Origin: Anas platyrhynchos
Taxonomy: Eukaryota > Chordata > Aves > Anseriformes > Anatidae
Assembly (NCBI RefSeq): GCF_047663525.1
Contig: NC_092604.1
Span: 9,998,001 to 10,062,000 of the forward strand
Reading direction: 5' to 3'
DNA: 64,000 bases
In this document: piece by piece, positions 39,108-59,110 of the stretch
Position numbering within the stretch: position 1 is the first letter of the stretch
Layout of the letters: the number at the start of each line of letters is the position of its first letter
Notes under the pieces: generated by a model
Seen by the model: only the letters and a program-made list of their open reading frames with translations
What the model was told of the DNA's origin: nothing
Database searches by the model: none
Translations under genes and position numbers: made by a program

Positions 39108-39173
39108 GATCCCCATCCCCATCCTATCCCATCCCATCCCATCCCATCCCATCCCATCCCATCCCATCCCCAT
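39108..39173. repeat. (CCCAT)n pentanucleotide microsatellite
   Basis: Nine or so near-perfect CCCAT units between CCCCATCC flanks. The minus strand reads (GGGAT)n, a sequence able to form G-quadruplexes. This is also why a minus-strand frame reads as repeated Gly-Trp-Asp-Gly-Met. Confidence 0.92.
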
Positions 39174-41552
39174 CCACCTCTGGGGAGGGAGAAGCCCCGT
39201 GGGGCTGGATCCCAGCTGTAGGGACAGCCCCGCTCTCCTCGCTGCACACAGGACCCGGAAGGCAGGCAGCATCTGCACGGATCGAAAGCCCAAAGCCCGG
39301 GGACATTTTCCTTCCCCTGCTGCTGCGCCCTCCTTGCCGCTGAGCCAAAACACTCAGCATCCATCCCGGTGGGTGCAGGGGGGGGGGTGCTGAATCCCTT
39401 CCAGCTCCCCGCACAGCCTGCAGCAGGACGGCTGGCTGTGTTACCCAGCCTGGAAGCTGAGAACAGCCCCCCCCAGATTGCACCTTACCCACAGAGGAGC
39501 CAGGTCACCCTGACACCGCTCCCCCCCACGTCCCCCAGCCCCCACAGCTGCATCCCCAGGACCAGGGGCCTCCTGCCTGCCCCGGGAGCTAACGGGTAAC
39601 CCAGCACATGCGGGGACACTTAAGGACACGGGAGGGCTCCCCCATCCCTGGCTGTTGCCATAGAGACAGAAGCTGGATTTGGCTGCAGCGATGCTGGCAC
39701 CCTCGGCACAGCAGGGAGGAGCGCTCCAGGCAGGCTCCGCATCAGGCACGCCGTGGGTGCTGTGCCACTCGCCTCGGGGGCTCTGCCACAACCTCCCCGC
39801 AGCGAGGACGCCAGCATCGGGGCCACAGCTCTCCCAGCATCCACGCACCAGGGGCTGGGGGCTCCGGGGATGGTGGTGCTGAGGGGCTCCGGGGGTGCTG
39901 GTGCTGGGGGAGGCTGCCAGGAGCACCCCACATGGGAGCCAGCCCCGTCCTGCGAGCCCCAGCGCAGCCTGATGGCCACAGCAGCCTGGTGGAAGGAGAG
40001 CAGCGGCAAAGGAACCACAGCAAGGAGCTGCCCTGGGCTAATTCTGCAGGTTTTCCACCCAAACGAGTGCTGTGCCCTCACCATCTGGTATCTGCCTCAC
40101 CGAGGTGGGATTTTTTTAAAACCTCTTGGTGCTAAGAGCGAAGGGGAGACTCGGCAACTTCAGGTGGTGCTGGCGGCCCCCCCAAACGTCCAGGGCTGCT
40201 GGAAGCAGGCTGGGGCTCCACAAAAACGTGCACATTCCCAGGCAGAGCCGGACCCTTCCTGCCCCTGCCCTCCCTCCGCAGGGCTGCAGCAGCGCAGCCG
40301 ATGTCAGCGCCACGGCCAGGTGGAGCTCCTCCAAAACCATCAAGCACATACCAGGAAAAGACAACACAGGTGTGAGGAGACCCAGCAACACGGCTGTAGA
40401 TGAATCTAAAAAGACTGAATAAAACCTAGAGGTTGGGGTAAAATACCTCCAAAGGGAGAGCTTCCTGCAGAGCAATCAAGGCAAAGCCTTCCCCTGCTCC
40501 TTCGGGTACCCACCGCCTCCAGCTACGTTCGTGCCGTCAGAGCTGCAGTAACACAGCCCTGTCCTTCCTGGGGTGAGCAGAAATTCTGCCAGGCGTAATA
40601 ATGCCTGGAAGTAAGAGCAAGAACCACGGATCACTTCTCCATGTGGGTCTCCGCAGGAGGAGGAGAAGGTTGGTGAATGCAAACCCTGCAAATCTCTGCT
40701 CCCCGCCACAGCATCGCCCCCGTCCAACAAGCACGGGGGGGAGCCAGCACCAAGTCCCCCCCTGCTGCGAGGCCAGCTGCTGCAGCAACCCGACAGCCCT
40801 GGGGGAACGGTGGCACTGAGAGCTCCCTGTCCCCAAGGACACCACGGCACAGCCTCCCCAGGGACCCTCGCAGCAGGGGGGGCTCCGCGGGACGCTTGCC
40901 GAAAGGACGCGGTGGCCTCCGCGGTGCCCACGCTCCCGCTCGGCACAGAAAGTCACCGGCTCCCAGGGCTCCCAGCTGGAGACGCCTGCCAGGGATGGAT
41001 TTTCTGTTCGTCTCCTTTTCATGTTAATTATCAAAGAGCAGCAAATGTTAGCAGCCTGCTACCGGCGTTATCTGCACGTCAACTCCTTCTCGCCGGCCTC
41101 CCCTGCAAGAAGAGGGCTCCCCAGCCCTGGGGAGGGGTGGGAGCATGGGACCCATCTCGTTGCTGCCTGGCATTGCAAACCAGGTGCGTTTTGCTCAGCT
41201 GGGATGGACAGGAGGACAGGCACATCTGCTGAAGCATCCAGCCAGGGAAGGTGCAGGGTCTGGTAGTGTCTCCTGCCACCTAGCAAACACCAAACTCTCC
41301 TCTAAAGAGAGGAAAACCACAGAGAACGGGATGGTTCTGTGCACAACATGGATTTTCTGAGCCAGTCGTGAGAGGTGAGCCATTTCGGCCACAACATGCT
41401 GAGCGTGGCCGTTACCTGGACAGCTGGGGAGAAACAACAAGGGGAAAACAACAGCAACAAGGGAAAGCAACAGCACCGTGTCTGTGTCACACAGCTGGCC
41501 TCCGTCCCTTCCCTCACCACAAGAACCAAGCCGGGCAGGATTTTTAGGATTA

Positions 41553-41558
41553 TTTATT
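41553..41558 (-). terminator. PLPP7 polyadenylation signal
   Basis: AATAAA on the minus strand 442 bases after the PLPP7 stop, followed about 25 bases later by a U/GU-rich stretch (TTGGTTCTTGTGGTG). No other AATAAA lies between the stop and this site, giving a 3' UTR of about 0.46 kb. Confidence 0.75.
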
Positions 41559-41999
41559 AACTGCGAAACGCCAGCGGTGCCCTGACTGCACAGGACACAG
41601 TCGCAGCACTGCGGCCCAAATCATTTAGCCTCAAAAACGTTACCGAACGTGTCCTCAGGAGGCTCTCAGGCGCTGCCCATGCTGAGGACGTGCCGTGGTG
41701 CTGCTGTGAGCCACCCCAAGGCAGACACTTAGCTCGCTTCTCTCAAATGTAAAGCTTAATTTGGTTGCTGTCCAAATATAGTTTGAGAATACGGCCGAAA
41801 TCACAGGTCCGGCCCTTGGGTGCTACAACCAGACCCATTGCTAGAATATATTTTTTCCAGGGGGGGAAGCAACATTAAAAAACACCACTACTCATGGAAG
41901 GGACAAGTGTTTCCGACAAACAACACGTAGAAAATACTGGGAGGGAGACTCTGAACGTATCTGCTAGTTCCCAGTGCAAAGGCACCAAGCCCTCCACGT

Positions 42000-53094
<11,095 letters not shown>

Positions 53095-53226
53095 TTACAA
53101 ACACCGGGACGCAGAGAAATCCCTCTTCTCCCTGCGGAAAGCTTCCCCCACTCCCACCCTCACGAGCTGGGGATTTGGGAAGCTACAAAGGTTCCCCTCT
53201 GTTGCAGTTGCCCCCAGCACAGACTG

Positions 53227-53259
53227 CAGCTGTTAAATATAGAGTAAGGAATGCACATG
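53227..53259 (-). promoter_or_regulatory. PLPP7 core promoter: E-box, MCAT, MEF2/TATA, E-box
   Basis: On the minus strand, in order towards the gene: CATGTG (53,259-53,254), CATTCCT (53,253-53,247, MCAT/TEAD), CTATATTTAA (53,242-53,233, matching YTAWWWWTAR for MEF2 and able to serve as TATA) and CAGCTG (53,232-53,227). This lies about 160-190 bases upstream of the PLPP7 ATG, putting the start site near 53,205 (inference). The combination is typical of striated-muscle promoters. Confidence 0.7.
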
Positions 53260-53349
53260 GCTGTTTACTTCATGGGCCTAGCAAGCTTGGAAGGAAAGTT
53301 AATGCCAGGCTTGGCAGCCACTCCAGTGCCAGGGAAAAAGGTTAAACAG

Positions 53350-53361
53350 CCAATAGATTGG
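53350..53361. promoter_or_regulatory. Back-to-back CCAAT boxes
   Basis: CCAATAGATTGG is a near-palindrome giving one CCAAT on each strand, about 145 bases upstream of the predicted PLPP7 start site. This is a usual distance for NF-Y. Confidence 0.55.
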
Positions 53362-53399
53362 AAGAAGAGGAGGGAAATGCTTTGTGCCAAAGGTTGGTT

Positions 53400-56300
53400 G
53401 CTTCTGGTCTGGTCTATTTAAATCTTCCAATTGCTTATTCCCCTGGGCTGCAAGGGAAACTGGGAAATGTAGTTTTTTTTGGCACAGTAATTCATATTTT
53501 AGTATCAGCGCATCAGCACTGGAAGAGATCACGGTGCTGTGGTGGCTGCCAGGGCAGGCAATGCAGCCTGGCTCCCAGCCTCTGTGCTGGGCATCGCTTG
53601 GGGGCTTCCCTGCAAGGGGCCCGACCCGGCTATCTCCTGGTTTTGTCCGTCCTGCTATGTCTCACCCCTGCTAGGGCACCCTAAGTAATATTCCTTTCTC
53701 CCTGGCACGAACACCTCGCGAGCATCACCAGCCCCATCCTCTCCCCCCGCTCAGCACGCATCCCCGCAGCTCCTCCACCGCCACCCCTGCCCGCAGCCCG
53801 AGGAGAAGCAGCACCTGCCTCTTGATTAAAAGAGACGCGGCGCCGCTAATGAATTCCCATCCCCCTGCCCCCGGCGCTGAGCGTGCCCTAAATACCGCAC
53901 ACGTTTCTGCCGTGTCATCCAGCATCGCGGCTCCGGTGCTGAAAGCAGGTGACAGGCGCTGCCGCGTCCCCGAGCTGTGGCTGCGACCAGCAGCGGCCCC
54001 GTCGGAGCTGGAACCGGGGCTCGGCGAGGAGGAAGGGTCCCCACGGCATGGGCTGGGTGCTGTGGGATTGTGCCAGGCCCTGGGGAGTCCTGCAGGGGGG
54101 TGAGGAAGGGATGAATATTGCACCAAGCAGCGGCACAGGCACGGCTCTTGGTTCCAGTGGTATTTACCTTCGTAAAATTATAAAGGTCAATATTAGAAGA
54201 GGTAACACTGGGAAACATCCACATATCTTTGAAAGCCTTATCTGAAACCTACAGGAGAGCCTAAGTGCTAAATGGAGGGTGGTCCTGGCTTTCTAAGATA
54301 ATAAAAACTTTGCACTTCCTTTGCACTTATTACCCTTGGTTCCCAAAATACTTTAGCTGAGCTAGTTCTCTGCCCATGCCCGTCTGACAGACACAGGCCC
54401 AAAGAGGCTGCTGCAATATTTGGCCAAGAAAATCAGTGCTGGAAGTGCTGAGGAGCCTTTGCTCACCCTTGTGTTTTGCTTATGAACCAAAGGAAAATAA
54501 TACACAGCAACCGATTTCTGAACCACATCCTCCGGGAACTTACCCCGAGCCTGTGATGATGACCGTAGCCGTGGGAAGAGCTCTTCCCCTCCTTCCCCAG
54601 CCCAGCACCACCAGCTCCTTTCAGCTCAGGCAGCAAATTATTGCTTGGGGCTGAGCCAGCCCAGCAGCACATGATGGTGCTACCCCAGCACCTACCAGCT
54701 CTTGCTTGCTCACTGCCTGCACAGCTGCATTCCTCTGCTATCAGGCAGGTCAGTGCCCCGTCCCTGTGTCCCCGTCCCCTGCTGCAGGGCTCTGAGGGAC
54801 GTGGAAGATCTCAGCCCGCTTGACAGCGGCCAGTGTGATATCGGGACTATCGGGACTTGTGGCTGTACTATGCCATAGCTGTCACCTCCCTGCTGCTCAG
54901 CCTCACAGCTTCTGCAGCTCACAGCAGCACAGGGCGACTCGCAAGCAAGTGGCTGTGAGCAGAGGGTTAACGTGGTGGTGGCCAGGAGCTTGCAGAAATA
55001 GAAAGGCTCCTCGCCTCTCGTCCCCTCACCATGCCGGGGATGCTGAGCTATTACTGAGCACGTTCCCTGGGAGCTGTCACAGGGAAAAAATACCTTGAAA
55101 GCACTGGGAGCTCGTTTTGTCCGGTGCCTGTCTGTTCCTCTGACCCCTGAAGCAGGCACAGGGCGCTGCTCTGCCTTGCACACACCAGGGGCCAGCCCCG
55201 GCCACCAGTGGGGAAGGAGACGAGGAGGAAGCACAGCCCGGGGTGAATGCACTGCTAAATGCCCCTGTTGAAAGGAACAGGAGAGAAAACAGCTCGGTGT
55301 CCCATTTGTGGTGGTTATTTTCCCTTGCTATGGCTGATGAGGAAGGGGAGAACCTGCCTTTGGGGCAAACCTGTGGGGTTTATACAGCACCAGGTGGGCC
55401 ACGCTGCCGGGGGAGCAGCAGCAGGAGTGGGCCCAGCAGAAGGAGATGCAACTCCCAGCATCGCCAGATGCTCCTAATTGTTACTTATCACAGCTTGGCC
55501 TCAAAAGCCAATCTCCAGCAATTTCATCAGCGAGCACCAGGCTCACAGGCACAGGAGCTGCTCTGCACACAGCTTAGTGCAGCCGCTCTTGGGCGAAGTG
55601 CACTAATTCCTTAATCACACGATGGTGTGATGGAGATGGGCATGGCCAAAAAAACAAGGAAAGCTCCAGCCGAAGATGAAAAGCTGATTTAATTAGGCTG
55701 AGATAATGCAATTTCCTAGTTGACCAGAACACCAGAGATTGCCAAAGTTGAAGCAAGACCTGGCTGCAGCGGCGGTGAAGCTGGAGTCTCAGAACATGCA
55801 GCTTCACCCAACACATAATGCTCTGGGAAACTGTGATGAGCTTGTTTGAAAAGTGTGAAAGAGTCTTGGAGATGTCAAAGTATTTCAGCACCTTCTGGAG
55901 GTTGCTGAAGAAACTGGATTTTTTTCATTTGGAGATGCTCATTTCAGTCTTTTCCTGTACTTTGAGTTGTTTGTTTGCAACTTGAGCGCATTTTTAGTTT
56001 CTTTTTCTGTTGTGGGGCTAGGAACAAGGACGGTGCCCTTCTCAGAGATCCCACGAATCTTAACACAGATAAATATTTAGCCAATGCTTTGAGAAACACA
56101 CAGAAGGAAACCATAATGTTACCCTATGGTTCGTCCACCCCCTGCCTCTCAATTTGCTTGGAGGGCTCTGTGAATGCCATGGCAGTGCCTCAGCCTGGAA
56201 AGGGCAGGAGGTGAGGACCCCGCAGCCCGTGCCCTTCATGGACAAGGCTGAGCATTGAGGGCAGGACCCCCCTGGGACCTCAGAGCCAACAGGAGCAGCC

Positions 56301-56940
56301 TCCCCTCATCCTGGGGCATTCTCCTGTCAGGATTACCCAGTAGCTCCAGTCCTTCCTACCTGCTGCAGGGCAGACAACAAGTGCACGGATGCTGCAAAAC
56401 GCCACGCACTGTGTGAGCTAATCCTGCTTGCTGTGAGCGTGGGGCAGGAGGAAATAAAGGACACTTTGCTCTGTGCAAAGCCATCCTTCCTCCTCATTCC
56501 CCCAGGTTTCCCACTCAGAAAAGAGTCAAGGTGCATGCACGTGGAGCTGTGAGGATGCTCAGCACCCTGCAGCTATCGCTGAGCGCCCCAGCACCCACAC
56601 CTCACCCGGTGCTGAGCTCTCTGCAAGCCACGGCCTCGGCTGGGTGATGGTCAGCAGGCAAGGCCAGCCGCAGGGCTCCTCAAAACATCCGTGCCAGGGG
56701 TTTACAACTTCCCCACAGGCCACTGCAACCTCGGACACCTCTCAGCACCCGCTCCTCTGTCCCTTTGCTGCTGCCAAGAGCATTTCTTTGCATTTCTGGT
56801 TGCTGGAATCGCAGCTCAGCCAGCCCAGAGCTGCAGGTTTTGCATGTAGAGAGGCTGTGCCTGCACTGGATCTGTCAGCCAAGCTCCAGCTGGGGGAGAA
56901 AAACCTTCATCTGCAGAATGAAGAGAAAATACATGGCATT
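53400..56940. other. Divergent intergenic region between PLPP7 and FAM78A
   Basis: About 3.5 kb between two divergently transcribed genes. No gene or known repeat was recognised; open frames here have no splice or domain support. Confidence 0.65.
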
Positions 56941-56943
56941 TAA

Positions 56944-57066
56944 GCAAGAGGGAAGGAGAGGAAAAAAGAGAGAAGGAGGGAAAGAGATGAAAGAAGAAGA
57001 GAGAAAGGAGGCGAGCAGGAGAGAAAGAAGGGGAGAGAGAAAGGGAGAAGGGGAGCAGGGGGGAGC
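56944..57066. repeat. Homopurine tract (about 120 bases)
   Basis: The plus strand is almost purely A/G (GGGAAGGAGAGG, GAAAGAGATGAAAGAAGAAG and similar) with only a few pyrimidine interruptions, immediately upstream of the FAM78A CpG island. Such tracts can form triplex (H-DNA). Confidence 0.85.
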
Positions 57067-57089
57067 CCGTATCTCCAAAAAAAAACTAC

Positions 57090-58075
57090 ATTACCCACAA
57101 GCCGCAGCCGCGTGGGAGGAAATGCTGCTCTGCAAAGGAGGGCTAGCTCCAACAGCTGCAGTTTAAAAGAGAAACCCAGGGGGAGGGATGGGAGGGAGGG
57201 AGCGGCGGAGGGCGGCCGGCAGGGGCAGGGGGGGCCCGGCCGCTGTCCTGCTGCTCGCCGGGGCGGCTGCGGGGCGCGGATGCCCGGGGAGGGGGGGGGA
57301 CAACGGCGGGGACCAGGGGGCGACTTGCGGCAAAGTTTGACCCGGCCGCGATGCCTCCGGTGCTGCCGGTGCAGGGGGAGCATCCCCCGCCCCGCTCCCC
57401 CCTGCTCCGCCGCAACCCGGCGCCGTCCCCGGCTGCATGAGGAGCGCGGGGCGAGAGAGGAGGAAGCTTGCGGCAGCCAAGAGGCGGAGGCACCGATCCT
57501 GCTCCTCTCACCCCCCCACCCCCCCCGGGTACACAGCGGAGAAGGCGAAGAGAGAAAAAAAAAAAAAAAAAAAAAAAAAATCCATCGCTGAAGAGCCTCC
57601 CCCCCCACCCCTTTTCCTCCCTCCTTCCCTCCCTCCCTCCCTCCCCAGCCACCCGCCCCTCTCCCGGCTCTGCTCGCCCCCGCAGCGGTGAGCCCGGCAG
57701 CTCGCCGGGGGCTCGGCGGGATGCTGGGGGGGAGCCCCCGGCCCGCAGCACCCCCCCGTGTGCGGGGCAGCCCCGGCGGCAGCCCCTGAGCCCCGCAGGC
57801 TGAGCCCGCAGCAGCAGCAGCAGCAGCAGGAGGAGGAGGAGGAGGAAGGTCGGACACCCCTGCGGACGCCGCTCGCCCAGGAGAAGAAGGAGGAGGAGGA
57901 GGAGGAGGAAGGCCGGACCCCCCCCCCCACCCCCCGGGATGTCACGGGAGGCGATTGTGCAGCGCTGAGCGGCCCCAGGGCGGGGGCAGCGGGGGGGGCT
58001 CGCCGCCGCCTCCTGCCCCGCCGCACAGCCCCGCCGAGCGCCGCCGGGATTTATGGTGCCGGCTATTTCTAAGGG
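57090..58075. promoter_or_regulatory. CpG island / FAM78A promoter and first exon region
   Basis: CpG-dense, TATA-less and rich in GGCGG and CCCGCC boxes. A donor AGCG|GTGAGC at 57,688 could end a non-coding first exon and pair with an acceptor (attccccag) ending at 58,797. Alternatively the leader runs unspliced to 58,847. The start site is not fixed by the sequence. Confidence 0.7.
57809..57847. repeat. (CAG)7 followed by (GAG)6
   Basis: Seven pure CAG units at 57,809-57,829 run directly into GAG units. A second GGA repeat lies at about 57,883-57,909. All lie in the FAM78A CpG island. Confidence 0.9.
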
Positions 58076-58089
58076 GGAAGGAATTAACC

Positions 58090-58259
58090 AAAAAAAAAAA
58101 AAAAAGAAAAAAAAAAAAAAAGAAGGAGAGGGAAAAGAACCGACCCGAAGCCCTGACAGCGCTGGCGGAGGAGCTTCCAAAATCGAAGATTGGGCTACTT
58201 TTTTTTTTTTTTTTTTTTTTTTGCATTTTCCACCCGTCGCCTTTTTTTTTTTTTTTTTT
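58090..58259. repeat. A runs followed by T runs
   Basis: A16-G-A15 at 58,090-58,121, then T24 at 58,199-58,222 and T18 at 58,242-58,259. On an RNA read from the plus strand these could pair across a loop of about 77 bases. Confidence 0.9.
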
Positions 58260-58779
58260 CTGTTATTATTGTAATTTTGTGCGAAAGGAAGTTGTGAACA
58301 ACTGCAAGTCAGGAAGTGGAAATCCACACCGGTTGTGACAAGCTGGGGCTAAAAACTATTTCATTATTTATATATATGTGTCTATCAACATTCTGCTTTT
58401 CATCCAAAGAATAAAGGGAAATACCGGCCAGTCCGATGTCTGACGGGGAATGACAGACCGCATCTGAGAAAAGGAAGGACTAAATATACCATCTAAGAAC
58501 AACACCGTTATTTATTGAACTCGAGAGACTTTTCTTTTTTTTCTTTTTTAACCCAAAGACTGTTTGAGTGAACGATTTAAAGGGTCATTAAAAGGGAAAA
58601 AAAAAATAATTAAAGGCCCTTTTGCTTCTGAAGTGCAGCTAACCTCAAAATAGGAGCAGTGCTTGTAAGACAGATACTCAAATTAAGGCTTTACATGATG
58701 AATTTTCTATCCTATGGATATCGGTTCTGAGATTACAACCCAAGAAGATCTGTAATTGATCTAGCACCAGATAATTTCA

Positions 58780-58908
58780 ATGCCTAATATTCCCCAGGAT
58801 TGCTGGAGTACCCTAGGAGCTGCGTTGGACTGTATTCAGGGTATGCCATGGGCTGTATTCAGAGTATTAGCTGCAAATCCAAAGTTTTCCGGGAAAGTAT
58901 TTCAGTGA
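58780..58908 (+). promoter_or_regulatory. Upstream frame overlapping the FAM78A start
   Basis: A 42-codon frame starting ATGCCT at 58,780 ends at TGA 58,906-58,908. It overlaps the FAM78A coding start by 61 bases in another frame. An internal ATG of the same frame at 58,843 lies five bases before the FAM78A ATG (ATGCCATGG). A further 11-codon frame is at 58,695-58,730. Confidence 0.7.
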
Positions 58909-59110
58909 TTGAAGTCAAAGCGTCCATCGATCCCATTCCCACCAGCATCGACGAGTCCTCCAGCGTGGTCCTGCGCTACCGGACCCCTCACTTCCGAGCC
59001 TCTGCGCAAGTGTTGGTGCCCCCCATCCCCAAGAAGGAGACCTGGATCGTGGGCTGGATCCAGGCGTGCAGCCACATGGAATTTTACAATCACTACGGGG
59101 AGCAGGGCAT
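58848..59110 (+). CDS. FAM78A: FAM78A first coding exon (residues 1-87, partial gene)
   Basis: Family with sequence similarity 78 member A, a conserved vertebrate protein of unknown function. The exon begins MGCIQSISCKSKVFRESIS and contains SIDESSSVVLRYRTPHFRAS and PPIPKKETWIVGWIQACSHM, then ends GEQG with a split Met codon (AT|G, phase 2) at donor GGCAT|GTAAGT. The start is taken at 58,848 because its context is GCCATGG, an in-frame stop (TAA, 58,785-58,787) lies upstream, and no other in-frame ATG lies between. Human, from memory, starts about 20 residues earlier. The remaining roughly 175 residues are in an exon beyond 64,000. Confidence 0.95.

Larger units (their letters stand above)
24851..41534. 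other. Intergenic region between PRRC2B and PLPP7
   Basis: About 16.7 kb. The many open frames lack splice support, codon-level similarity or recognisable domains. Contents seen: CA repeat at about 26,700-26,722, G16 run near 29,250, T17 run at about 34,241, a 16-bp tandem duplication at 34,380, an isolated CpG/G-rich patch at 32.0-32.6 kb, a T-rich simple repeat at about 38,428-38,475, and a CCCAT pentanucleotide array at 39,108. Confidence 0.65.

Noticed and set aside
57143-58327. A 394-codon open frame on the minus strand through the FAM78A CpG island
   Set aside because: It consists of homopolymer and low-complexity readings (poly-Phe, poly-Lys, poly-Ser, poly-Leu, Pro/Gly-rich) of A/T runs and GC repeats; no domain or splice support.
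58785-58847. Extending FAM78A upstream to a TTG at 58,800
   Set aside because: No in-frame ATG exists before 58,848 after the TAA at 58,785, and the ATG at 58,848 has an optimal start context.
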